From NCBI GenBank assembly GCA_032158295.1, contig CM063260.1, positions 8,908,767 to 8,972,766 of the forward strand: DNA of 64,000 nt, written 5' to 3'. Both the position numbers and the translations under genes were made by a program. Source of the DNA: Pycnopodia helianthoides. Lineage: Eukaryota > Echinodermata > Asteroidea > Forcipulatida > Asteriidae. Shown here one piece after another: positions 21,327 to 31,511 of the stretch; the stretch's first letter is position 1; each line of letters opens with the position of its first letter. The notes beneath the pieces are model-generated. The model was given only the letters and a program-made list of their open reading frames with translations. It made no database searches and was not told the DNA's origin.

Positions 21327-21442
21327 TGTTGGCATGTGGCCTAAATAAGGATTGAGGAACGAGGAGACTTCTGAGCTGTTACAACTGTTTAATCAGCCAT
21401 GTTGAATAACACCGCCCTCTGTTGGCGGGTGGATATGTGACA
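21327..21442 (-). repeat. 5' LTR (element on minus strand)
   Basis: Identical to 15486-15601 and followed by the TTAAC target duplicate at 21443-21447. Confidence 0.92.
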
Positions 21443-21483
21443 TTAACCTTAACCAGGGCCAAGTTTAATAAAAAACAAATCTC

Positions 21484-21489
21484 TTTATT
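21484..21489 (-). terminator. Candidate poly(A) signal of the FN3-like gene
   Basis: AATAAA on the minus strand, about 390 bp past the stop at 21880. The LTR element is inserted about 40 bp further downstream. Confidence 0.5.
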
Positions 21490-21609
21490 AATAGGCCTAC
21501 ATGGAGATGAAATCACAAAAAACACTCCACAGGTAAATTGAGCTCGTTGTCCTTGACGGAGACGAAGTAAATTTCGTTGTCTTGGGCAGGGTTGATTCCT
21601 TTTCACACT

Positions 21610-21634
21610 AGTATCAACTAGTCTAGTTGATACT
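21610..21634. other. Perfect 12-bp-arm palindrome in the FN3-like gene 3' UTR
   Basis: agtatcaactag-t-ctagttgatact is an exact hairpin or cruciform with a single central base. It lies about 245 bp past the stop codon of the gene at 21880-22344 and could fold in the mRNA tail. Confidence 0.7.
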
Positions 21635-21879
21635 ATTTTCTATGGAGCAAAAGTTATACAGACACATTCAAAATCACTGCAGTTTCAGCGACCGGAGCTG
21701 TGGAAAATAATGGTTGTGTCTGTTGTCTTGGTTACGAATTTGTTGATGCTTGTCAACTCCACGTGAAATTCTGTGCACTTATTTGTCTTAATTTTTCTTT
21801 CACTTTGCTATAAGCACCTCAAAATAGGCAACTATAATGTTTTGATTGTTGACTGGCGTGGATCACTTTCACTCGATGG

Positions 21880-22344
21880 TTATCTTGGATACTTGACATC
21901 GAACACCATGAGAAACACAAAAATAGCAAATATTCCAATTCCAATGAACATAGCAATTTTAGCGCGTGTGTTCCATGGATCGTATAGAGTGGACGTGAAT
22001 GTACACGTTTTGTTTCCCATCACACCTTGAAAGATACACGGAGCGACGCATACTTGAAATTTACTACCACTAGTCAAATTGCCAACAAAAGCAGACGATC
22101 GGTTACGATGAATATCTTTGCGAGCATCTTCATTGTCAGATTTCAGAGTAGACACTCTGAGTTCGAAACTATGCAGTCGACTTGAGTTATAACCATTGAG
22201 TGTGTAGTTCCATTTGACCACAAAACCTGTAGTTTCTCTGTCCACGATGTTTAGGTCAGTGACACGGATTGCTGACGAGAACCCAAGAATGATTGCAGTA
22301 AGGAGAAACACGCCTAAGAGGATTTGGCGAATCTTGGCTTCCAT
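21880..22344 (-). CDS. Small single-pass membrane protein with FN3-like ectodomain
   Basis: 154 codons, apparently single-exon. Residues 1-25 form a signal peptide or anchor (hydrophobic IRQILLGVFLLTAIILGFSSA). Residues 26-120 resemble one fibronectin type III or cytokine-receptor-like fold, with a Trp in FVVKWNY, alternating beta-like strands, LTSGSKFQVCVAPC and a Cys-bearing terminal strand. Five N-glycosylation sequons (N46, N53, N81, N89, N111) support extracellular exposure. Residues about 129-148 are a clear transmembrane helix, followed by a six-residue tail (DVKYPR). I do not recognise an orthologue. Either a type I receptor-like stub or a secretory-pathway protein is possible. A poly(A) signal lies at 21484. 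Confidence 0.65.
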   Translation of the reverse strand: MEAKIRQILLGVFLLTAIILGFSSAIRVTDLNIVDRETTGFVVKWNYTLNGYNSSRLHSFELRVSTLKSDNEDARKDIHRNRSSAFVGNLTSGSKFQVCVAPCIFQGVMGNKTCTFTSTLYDPWNTRAKIAMFIGIGIFAIFVFLMVFDVKYPR

Positions 22345-22609
22345 TCTTTAACGGTTAAAACTGTCGAAAAAAAGATTTTGAGACTATAGTTTTATCTGGC
22401 AGCTGGACAAGGCGGTCAATATATGGCGGCCCCACTTTGTTGCACAGCTGTCGCATACATACCGCAATGAAAATCATGGAGGTCCATTAGGAAGGGACAT
22501 GGAAACGTCCCCAGTTTTTAGAGTAATGGTATAACAGCCCTTTAATAATGTCTTCCACTTATTGATGGCCACAAAAGTCCTATCGTGCCATTGAAATATT
22601 ATCTGGGCA
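22345..22609. other. Upstream region of the FN3-like gene
   Basis: On the minus strand it contains GCCGCCATATATTG (a YY1-like GCCAT plus a TATA-like run) about 80 bp upstream of the ATG at 22344. Otherwise featureless. Confidence 0.35.
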
Positions 22610-22815
22610 GTCAAGTTGGCATAGTGGTATCTTGCCTTGCCTTCTACCTCTGGGGACCCAGTTCAAATCACACCGTGGCACCACGTGCTACGTGAATTGG
22701 GGTTTCAGTCCCTGCCTGATTGCGAGGGTTTTCCCTTGAATATTTATCTGGGGTTTTCCTCCCACACCTCAAACTGAAACCTCCTTCGTTGTCTTCTCTC
22801 CATGGGGTTCTTGGC
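22610..22815 (+). mobile_element. tRNA-derived SINE
   Basis: An A-box-like AGTTGGCATAGTGG is followed about 45 bp later by a degenerate B box CAGTTCAAATC, then a tail with 'ggggttttcctccca'. That tail resembles the one in the SINE at 47.48-47.81 kb. It is a Pol III retroposon relic. Confidence 0.6.
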
Positions 22816-23170
22816 TAGTAAAGCGTATAACGAATTAAGTAATTCGTAATAGCGGATTATTTATCGTTATCGTTATAAAGAAATAAGTAATTCGTTGTTT
22901 CGAATTAATTATTCGTTGTTACGAATTAACAATTGGCCTACCTCCATGGTGCGACTGTACGGCCGTGTCCGAATTGATGACTTCGGCAGTGGCTACAATA
23001 TGGCTGGAACGCTGAAAAGTTCTATAATTCAACGTTGTCGTAGTCAACGGCCATAGCAGCCGAAATCATCATCATCAATTTGGGCATGGCCGTACAGTCA
23101 CACCAAATAGGTGGGCTATTGATAATTCGTAATAACGAATTCGTTACGAATTATTAACTCGTTATTCGTC
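22816..23170. repeat. Foldback repeat flanked by taattcgt/acgaatta palindromes
   Basis: Two inner arms (about 22935-22990 and 23060-23130) are diverged reverse complements around cgactgtacggcc and ggccgtacagtc. The outside is packed with acgaatta and taattcgt words in both orientations. Confidence 0.65.
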
Positions 23171-23368
23171 CACTAACGACATGGCCGTGTGTGTCCTGGT
23201 TACCATACTGCTAGACAACACAATACACTAGAGTAGCGTTATCGCCCACAGCTATAGGTTACGCTGGGGCCACGTTGCATCAATGTGGAATTCACCGCGT
23301 TCGTACCCCCACTATGAAGTCAAGCCCTGACGAAGAATAATCGTCTCGAAAATTGTGCATCAACTTCA

Positions 23369-23477
23369 TTGGTTAACACATTTTCACTTACATTTCATGT
23401 TACAATATTTGCTTCTTCTGTGCTACACAGCATCTTCAAAGGTACACATGAAATGTAAGTGAAACTGTGCTTACCAA
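23369..23477. repeat. Foldback hairpin
   Basis: ttggttaacacattttcact...catttcatg at the left is nearly the reverse complement of catgaaatg...agtgaaactgtgcttaccaa at the right, about 30-bp arms. It follows a 'gacgaag...cgtctcgaaa' motif. Confidence 0.65.
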
Positions 23478-24048
23478 TAACATTTGTGCCAAATTTTCGG
23501 ACGATTGCATCTATGACCGAGCAAACCTGAAGGTTCAGTAACTATTGTAACTTACCAGATAAAGAATTATCAGTCGGTACTGGTTCTTAACCAGGTTTAT
23601 CTATTACAACTCCTGCAGCATTTCTTGCATTGCTATAAGAGTTCTACGCAGAAATGGCGATTGGGCGACGGTCGCAGAGTAAGGCTTTTACCGTATGATA
23701 GGGCGTATTGTGAGATAGTTACTATATGTTAATTTGAGCTCAAAGTGCGGGTTTTTATGATTATGACAAATATAATAAAATCAGTGTGTTTACACACAAT
23801 CCATGATTCCCTGACAACTAAGGTAAATAATTAACCTGTTACCTCGGAAGCAAACATAGGAAATTTGCCCATGGTAAACTAATCACAAGGCTGCTCGACA
23901 CCAATAGACAAGAGTTCACATGCAAACCAAGACCAAATACTGAACAGAATATTAAAATTCTATGAAAAACTACATGAGATGTAATAAAGGAACTGATCGA
24001 AGAAGCGGGACAAGGAGACATACCAAACGTAACTGACTGTGAGGTACA
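23478..24048. other. Intergenic, nothing recognised
   Basis: No gene, RNA gene or clear repeat is seen here. Confidence 0.4.
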
Positions 24049-24656
24049 ACTTTGTTCTAGCCCCCCCCCCCCCAAAAAAAATGTAAGGGAAAAAAATAAG
24101 AAGAAGATACATGCTTGAAAATACTGGATCTTCATTAAAAATTGAAAATGAATAGATTTGCACGGTCTTTTCACATATAATATAGTCTTGGCCCAGACTA
24201 CACGTACGGTTAAATGTTTCACATCGGACAAGCGCGGTGTTTAGAATTTGCGGTTTCCGCCGGCGCGCGCTCCCGCCTCGTTTTGTTTTGTATTACATGA
24301 ACGTAAAAAACAATCTCAGTTTGGATAAAACACAAGTGGCTCAACATATTATCACCGGAAAAATGTTCTTTTTAGTAAGTTCTAACCTCTTTTCCTCCCC
24401 CTCCTCTCCCTTCCTAAAAACCTTCCTTTTTCTGTTAGTATAAGGAGGCTTGAAAACATCCAAGAAAATGTCTGTTTTAAACATCGCCTACTGACTTTTC
24501 AAAAGACAGAGACCTTTGTCTCCAACTTAAACAACAAACAGTCATAGGATGATTACGAGACCACACCAGAGCCATGGGACATTATATTCACAACGTTTCT
24601 CTGCCTATCCCTCGATGTCTACCTCCGGAGATAGTTTCCATTTTTCCGCACTTCAA

Positions 24657-25033
24657 TTAAAGGCACTGGACACTATTGGTAATTACTCGAAATAATTGTT
24701 AGCATAAAAACTTACTTGGTAACGAGCAATGGAGAGATGTTGATAGTATAAAACATTGTGAGAAACGGCTCCCTCTGAAGTAAACGTAGTTTTTGAGAAA
24801 GAAGTAATTTCTCAGTTTGATTTTGAGACCTCACGCGTGAGGTCTCGAAATCAAGCATCTGAAAGCACACAACTTCGTGTGACAAGGGTGTTTTTTCTTC
24901 CATTATTATCTCGCAACTTCGACGACCAATCAAGTTCAAATTTTCACAGGTTTGTTATTTTGTGCATATGTTGAGATACACCAAGTGAGAAGACTGGTCT
25001 TTGACAATTACCAAAGGTGTCCAGTGTCTTTAA
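24657..25033 (+). mobile_element. TTAA MITE (AGGCACTGGACACTATTGG family)
   Basis: TTAA-AGGCACTGGACACTATTGG at the left and ...GTGTCCAGTGTCT-TTAA at the right. An inverted copy of the same family lies at 30582-30968. Confidence 0.85.
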
Positions 25034-25391
25034 AGGTCCTGTACACTATTGGTAAGATCGAAAAACACAAATGTTCACAGATTCACACATAACTTACATG
25101 ATTTAAAGTAAGTAATGGTAGAAAGTGTTCCTTAAAATATTTCTGCCTCAAATGCTATTGTTTCTGAGAAATGAATAAAACAAAAGTTTTTATCGCGCGC
25201 GATAATACTCTCAATGTTTGAAAAACAGAAAACACATAAGGTCTCTTTTCACTATTTTCTCGTGACCTCGGTGACCAATTGGGCTCAAATTTTCACAGGT
25301 TTGTTTTTTCATGTATATGGTTATCACACAAAACGTGAACTTTGTTTGTGACTGTTTTGTCAGCTCTACCAATCCTGTATAATACCTTTAA
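25030..25391 (+). mobile_element. TTAA MITE (AGGTCCTGTACACTATTGG family)
   Basis: It starts at the very TTAA (25030-25033) that ends the previous MITE and finishes at ACCAATCCTG...ACCT-TTAA (25388-25391). It is related to, but distinct from, its neighbour. Confidence 0.75.
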
Positions 25392-26077
25392 ACACATCAC
25401 TAATTTGCTCCTTGCTCTATGGTTAAACATAATATACGGTCTCCACTCCCTTTCTCTCACATCCTCCCTCCCTCCATTCCGTCCAGCCCCCGGGCTTCCA
25501 GCAGTTTTTGCCCTCCCCCCCCCCCCATTTTCTAAAAAGAACTATACTTGACGCCTCAAATGTTTTTAAAGCTTGCCGTTCAATACATGATTCTCACTCG
25601 TCACGGAGAGAATCTTTATAACTGATAAATTTGTAAGCTTTTTGAACATTATGAGTGCGTTCCGGTCCAATTATTTTTCTTTGCTTGTCCATTAATAAAA
25701 CCTCTCTATATGACGCTTATATACCATCAAAAACAAAATTCGTGGCCACATGATCTCATCCTTTGACTTGATGGCACACGGCTACATCACTCTTCCCTCT
25801 ATAAACATCCCATAATATTCTCAATCAAAGTCGTTACACCACTGCAAACTTTTGTTCTGTCCACCGTTTTGGAGTCAAAATAATTTGTACGCAACTGCAT
25901 CATGTGTTGTATGATTACTATATCTTTCTACTTATTACGCGCCAAATACATGAAAAATGCGCTGTAATGTTGCTTTTCGACTCCCAAAATGAAATAGCAG
26001 TAGCGAAAGTTAAAGGGTGACGTCACGTGCAAAAGGTCTAGCCCCCCGAAAATATTGTGGCTCTAGAACCGCGCCTG

Positions 26078-27013
26078 TTTCAAACATGTTCAAACTGTAC
26101 ACGAAGATCATCACCCACTAACAGAGTAGAGAGTATACCGGATACTAACCAACCAAGAGAACAGGCAGGCTTCAAAAGAGGATTTCTACACTGTACAATG
26201 GACTACATATTAATCTACACCATCAATTAATAGAAAGAGTTTTTACAATGGTCACACTAAACTGTATACACTTAGACATATCACAGTAATAAAACAAGAA
26301 TAAAAGGGACCAGTCGATCTCGCCGCGCTATTTTTTCTTAGCATGCCTTACTCGCTCATAACCCCTGTAATGTGCCAGAATCTGTCACATTTAATTAGGC
26401 CTGTGGCCGATCCACTCTACGCGCCCGCTCAAGTATGGTAACCCACAACAGAGGCCTGAAGTCAAAGGGCAACTGTTCCCCTATCATTCATCTTTGATCT
26501 TTTGATATGTCTAGCTCTATGCCAATGATCTCCATTATACTAATGAAAGGAAATCCGATTTTTGTTCGTCCGTACAAAGCTCCTAAGAACGGCAACCTAC
26601 CGCAGCACAAACCTTTACCACATTTGTAAACTCCATTTTATATTTGACCGTTGTTTTCTTCTCAAAAACCTTTAAATGCGGGAAAAAACAGCGAAAGATT
26701 TTGCCACGACCTCGAAAATCAATTATTTTAAAAAGATTTTAGAGTCCGCCATCTTGAAAACAAGCCAAACCAAGCCGGCCATCAAGTCGGTTTGGTCGGA
26801 ACAGCGGCGTCACCGCGGTTCAACCAAAGACTTGAAAACGCAACCTCGTCCCCAGGGGTGATCGATCTCGCCGCGCCATTTTGTACGAGAGGTATCGATA
26901 CGGCGCGCCGCCCATGCATGTAGCGAGGCTGGCGAAAACGATTAACCAATGACCAAAAATTAAACATGTTTCTGGTTTGGGTCGCCAAAACGCACTCCGG
27001 GGTTAGTGACGAG
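26078..27013. other. Spacer between the inverted CAGGCGCGG elements
   Basis: It contains two partial copies of the 'gatcgatctcgccgcgc' repeat family (about 26306-26530 and about 26841-27013). No gene. Confidence 0.5.
26841..27013 (+). mobile_element. Short CAGCCTCG-family element, split by copy B
   Basis: Left end 'aacctcgtccccaggggtg', right end 'ccggggttagtgacgag', with the last bases (ggctg) found on the far side of copy B at about 28417-28421. Copy B therefore landed inside its right terminal repeat. Confidence 0.5.
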
Positions 27014-27655
27014 CAGGCGCGGTTCTAGAGTCACAATTTTCGGGGGGCTAGACCTTTTGAACGTGACGTCACCCTCTAACTTTCGCTACTGCTATTTCAT
27101 TTTGGGAGTCGAAAAGCAACGTTTAAACAGCGCATTTTTCATGTATTTGGCGCGTAATAAGTAGAAAGATACAATAATCATACAACACATGATGCAGTTG
27201 CGTGCAATTTTTTTGACTCCAAAACAGTGGACAGAACACAAGCTTGCAATTGTGTAACGACTTTGATTAAGAATAGTATGGGATGTTTATAGAGGGAAGA
27301 GTGAAATCATACATGTAGCCGTGTGCCATCAAGTCAAAGGATGAAATCATGTGGCCCCGAAAAACAGTTTGATGGTTTTCGATATAAGAATCATTTAGAG
27401 AGGTTTTATTAATGGACAAGCAAGGAAAAATAATAGGACCAGAACGCACTCATAATGTTCAAAAAGCTGACAAATTTGTCAGTTATGAAGATTCTCTCCG
27501 TGACGAGTGAGAATCATGTATTGAAAGGCAAGCTTTAAAACACATTTTGAGGCGTCACGTACAGTTCTTTACAGAAAATGGGGGGGGGGGGGGGAGGAAG
27601 GGCAAAAACTGCCGGAAGCCCGGGGATGGACGAACTGAAGGGAGGGAGGGTGGTG

Positions 27656-27693
<38 letters not shown>

Positions 27694-28414
27694 GACCGTA
27701 TAACCAGTCTGCAGCTAATTAGTGATGTGTTAATTAGAGTGCGGAAAAATAGAAACTATTATCTTCGGAGGTAGCCATCTAGAGATAAATAGGCAGAGAA
27801 ACGTTGTGAAACTAATGTCCCATATGGCTCTGGTGTGGTCTCGTAATCAACCGTCCTATGACTGTTTGTTGTTAATGTGGGAGACAAAGGTCTCTGTCTT
27901 TTGAAAAGTCAGTAGGCGATGTTTAAAACAAACCTTTTCTTGGATGTTTTCAAGCCTCCTTATACTAACAGAAAAAGGAAGGTTTTTAGGAATGGAGTGG
28001 AGGGGGGAGGAAAAGAGGTTAGAACTTACTAAAAAGAACATTTTTCCGGTGATAATATGTTGAGCCACTTGTGTTTTATCCAAACTGAGATTGTTTTTTA
28101 CGTTCATGTAATACAAAACAAAACGAGGCGGGAGCGCGCGCCGGCGGAAACCGCAAATTCTAAACACCGCGCTTGTCCGATGTGAAACATTTAACCGTAC
28201 GTGTAGTCTGGGCCAAGACTATATTATATGTGAAAAGACCGTGCAAATCTATTCATTTTCAATTTTTAATGAAGATCCAGTATTTTCAAGCATGTATCTT
28301 CTTCTTATTTTTTTCCCTTGCATTTTTTTTTTGGGGGGGGGGGGCTAGAACAAAGTTTGGGGGGGCTTTAGCCCCCCCCCCCCCCCCTATAGCACCCCCG
28401 TAGAACCGCGCCTG
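27014..28414 (-). mobile_element. CAGGCGCGG-type element, copy B (both ends intact)
   Basis: 1401 bp with 14-bp TIRs CAGGCGCGGTTCTA and TAGAACCGCGCCTG. Non-coding. It contains a long (GA)n at about 27658-27690 and G/C homopolymer runs. The flanks GTGACGAG and GTGAGG suggest a degraded 8-bp duplication, as in hAT elements. Confidence 0.75.
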
Positions 28415-28589
28415 TGAGGCTGATGGGTCTGTATAGTTCTTCAAGTCTGGATTGTCCCTCTTTTTGTGCAGGATGATCATGGTAGCTTCTTTTCACTGAA
28501 GTGGTATCCTCCCCGATTGCATACAATCATGCCGTGTAGAGTTCGGCTAGTTCTTTGGTTAAGGCACTGATATTTCAAAGTCACACTTC

Positions 28590-28672
28590 CAGGGGTTACG
28601 ATCGAGCAAGGCATTCTGGGATAGAACAAAAAATGGCCCGGCCAAATTGTACACAACTGGCAACGAGGCTAG
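28590..28672 (-). repeat. Inverted fragment of the CAGCCTCG repeat
   Basis: The reverse complement reads 'agcctcgttgcc...ggccattttttgtt...gccttgctcga...cccctgg', parallel to the start of the tandem units at 28915 and 29325. Confidence 0.5.
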
Positions 28673-28914
28673 GTCTGTAGATAGCGACCCCAATGGACGC
28701 GATTGCATTTTGGTCTCATCTGCAGGTGCGTCTTAACGCAGCCGCATTGTTCACCGACCAATCATGCAATGAGTTTTGTGAAATATGCCAGTGCAGCATG
28801 CAGGTTTCACGCGAAAAGCATGACTGTGATCTGAATTGCCTGATAGATTGCCATTTACATCATGTATCTAAACGTTTGCACAATGTTTCGGTTTTGCACA
28901 CGAAGCTTTAAACC

Positions 28915-29705
28915 CAGCCTCGTTCCCAGGGGTGATCGATCTCGCCGCGCAATTTTCTCCAATCATGCCTTGCTCGCTCAAAACCCCTGGAATTGGTTCA
29001 TTGAAATGCGACAGAATCTAACACATTTCGATTAGGCCTGTCTCCAATGCACTCTACGCGCTCGTTTAAGTAAGGTAACCCGCTAGAGGCCTAAAGAAAA
29101 GAACAACCTGTCCCCTCATTCTTCTTTGATCTTGTGATATGTCTAACTCTATGCAGTTTAGGGCGACAGGGTAAAAACACGATTCATTTTAAATGGAACC
29201 GCTTCAAAGTACTTGCATTTTCACACGCGCCTAAGCGTCATACAAGCGCTCTGAAATTTGTAACAAGCGCGTCCGCAAAGTAGTCACTTTTGGGAGCAAA
29301 TCAGCGTTGTTTTTCAGTACATCCCAGCCTCGTTCCCAGGGGTGATCGATCTCGCGCGCCATTTTTTCCAGCATGCCTTGCTCGCTCAAAACCACTGGAA
29401 TTGGTTCATTAAAGTGTGACAGAATTTAACACATTTTAATTAGGCCTGCATAAGGCCGATCCACTCTACGCTCAAGCTCAAGTATAGGCGGTAACCCGCA
29501 GAAGAGGCATAAAGTCAAAGAGCAACTGGTCCCCTCTCATTCTTCTTTGATCTTGTGATATGTCTAACTCTATGCAGTTTAGGGTGACCGTGTAAAAACA
29601 TGATTCATTTGAAATGGAATCGCGTCAAAATACTTAGATTTTCACATGCGCCATACAAGCTCAGAATTTGTTACAAGCAAGCACAAAAAGTAGCGTTGTT
29701 TTTCA
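28915..29705 (+). repeat. Two tandem about 410-bp copies of the CAGCCTCG repeat
   Basis: The units start at 28915 and 29325 with CAGCCTCGTTCCCAGGGG and run in parallel through 'gatcttgtgatatgtctaac' to 'gcgttgtttttcag'. The second has small deletions. A third, partial copy is near 26.3 kb. Confidence 0.8.
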
Positions 29706-30581
29706 GAGCTTTTTACCAGAGGTTAGTGACGCACTGCCCATGGTAGTAAGGCCGAGTACATCCCTACCAGGGACCAATTTCATAGCGCTGCCTAAGCAGT
29801 ATACATTGCTGAGAAACTTTCTACAAAGCAAAAAGAAGCAAGATACCAGTCATAAATACTACATGTGGCATACTATTGTGGCTGGTAACCTTATTCTGGT
29901 AATCATGTTGTTATTATGCTTAGCTACTTTTTGTGCTTAAGCAGCTCTATGAATTTGGGCCCAGGGGTTAGTGACGAGAGGTTTCGATTCGGCGCACTGC
30001 CAATAGTAGCAAGGCTGCTTCAAATCTTCCGCATACCGACAACCGAATGAGATTTTTCAACATTGGTTGCATTTCCCCCTCGCCCCCCGCAATAGTTTAA
30101 GTATTTATATTTTATTAATGTTAGTTTTCAAATCACATGGTCTGGTTCTTGCAAATATGCATTCATGTTAATAGTTAAATGTGCGTAAAAGATTAGAGCC
30201 CTTACAAAATTGAACTGCCAAGAAAAAACAAAAAAACAACAACAACCCTTGAAAACGAAAGAACACTTCTAAAAAATATTGCCAAAGAAAACTCACAAAT
30301 TTTTATGATTTTTTCCATTTACTTTGGTTAAATGTATTTATTAATGACAATACTGCGGCTGCTCAGTCCATTACCACGCAGTGAAGACCGGCTTCTCACA
30401 CTGTTATTGCCTAATTTTAAGTAAGCAATTGTGACAAAGAAATAAGTATTATGACTGTGATTAGAACGAGCAAGAACTCTATAACAGCAGCCAGGACATG
30501 ACCCCGCTAAAAAAAATTGTAATAAATAAAAATAAAATATCAACACACTAAATTTTAATCATATCAGAAGAGTGATTTCAT
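29706..30581. other. Intergenic with further CAGCCTCG-family fragments
   Basis: Fragments 'ttagtgacgcactgcccatgg' (about 29722) and 'ttagtgacgagaggtttcga' (about 29967) are variants of the right end of that family. The rest is AT-rich DNA without genes. Confidence 0.4.
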
Positions 30582-30968
30582 TTAAGACACTGGACACCTT
30601 TGGCAATTGTCAAAGACCAGTCTTCTCACTTGGTGCATCTCAACATATGCACAAAATAACAAACCTGTGAAAATTTGAACTCGATTGATCGTCTAAGTTG
30701 CGAGATAACAATGGGAGAAAAAACACCCTTGTCACACGAAGTTGTGTGCTTTAAGATGCTTAATTTCGAGACCTCACGCGTGAGGTCTCAAAATCAATTC
30801 AAATATTTTACCGAGAAATTACTTCTTTCTCAAAAACTACGTTACTTCAGAGGGAGCCGTTTCTCACAATGTTTTATACTATCAACAGCTCTCCATTGCT
30901 CGTTACCAAGTAAGTTTTTATGCTAACAATTATTTTGGGTAATTACCAATAGTGTCCAGTGCCTTTAA
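30582..30968 (-). mobile_element. TTAA MITE (same family as 24657-25033), inverted
   Basis: TTAA-GACACTGGACACC...GTGTCCAGTGCCT-TTAA. It matches the 24.7-kb copy in reverse orientation, including the cacgcgtgaggtctc palindrome at its centre. Confidence 0.85.
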
Positions 30969-31162
30969 ATTTTATCTTGTAGTTTTAATTTGTGAGGGTT
31001 ATATTAATATGCAAACAAAAAGTATTTGATCAAGCAAGGAAAATAAATTAAAAAGTGATACCATTGTTTGTTGTTTTAAGCATAAATGAATGGGATTTTC
31101 ACAATTATATTAATTTTGATCTCCTAAATGATCGTATTTTACTTCAAACCCATTAAAAAATT

Positions 31163-31168
31163 TTTATT
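31163..31168 (-). terminator. Candidate NOP2 poly(A) signal
   Basis: AATAAA on the minus strand about 345 bp past the inferred NOP2 stop (31512-31514). Other sites cannot be excluded. Confidence 0.35.
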
Positions 31169-31511
31169 GCTCAATCTAGAAAAGGTGGAAAGTTAGTGAC
31201 TTTGAAACTTCCACAAAAGCCCTTAGAAAGTTTACAGTAAAAAAATCAAAAGAAAACAAGAACATAAATTGCTGAACCACCCTCCCCCTAGAAATTCTCA
31301 GTAAAAATATGAATAAATTTTAGAAATGCAAAAAGATGCCAAAAACTACAACAATGCCTTTCGGCATTTATAACAAGGATTATATGCAATGGGATATGTT
31401 GAGAGTGGATTCCAATTTACCAACAAATGTTAACAGCGGCCAATCACTGTTTGATTCTATTATAATTGTACTGTTGACCATCAAGCATACTGGTTTAGTT
31501 ACAATAGAAAA

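Larger units (their letters stand above)
15486..21442 (-). mobile_element. Full-length Ty3/Gypsy LTR retrotransposon (Mag/SURL-like)
   Basis: 5957 bp bounded by identical 116-bp LTRs (15486-15601 and 21327-21442), with TG...CA ends on both strands and a 5-bp TTAAC target duplication (15481-15485; 21443-21447). A single uninterrupted Gag-Pol reads on the minus strand. A PBS follows the 5' LTR and a polypurine tract precedes the 3' LTR. Identical LTRs and an intact frame indicate recent insertion. A single fused Gag-Pol with very short LTRs and PR-RT-RH-IN order fits the Mag clade, which includes sea-urchin SURL elements; the clade assignment is an inference. Confidence 0.93.
24049..26077 (+). 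mobile_element. CAGGCGCGG-type element, copy A (left end truncated)
   Basis: It is the reverse complement of 27014-28414, interrupted by two TTAA MITEs (24657-25391). The right end ...TAGAACCGCGCCTG is intact at 26077. The left end lacks the outer about 70 bp present in copy B. It is non-coding. The CAGG...CCTG termini are hAT-like (inference). Confidence 0.75.

Noticed and set aside
24237..28167. Identical predicted peptides (MFRICGFRRRALPP...) at 24237-24443 (+) and 27856-28167 (-)
   Set aside because: Both come from the two inverted CAGGCGCGG elements; conservation reflects duplicated DNA, not a gene.
28693..28911. 72-codon Cys-rich frame
   Set aside because: Sits between repeat fragments; the Cys pattern fits no family I know and nothing supports transcription.
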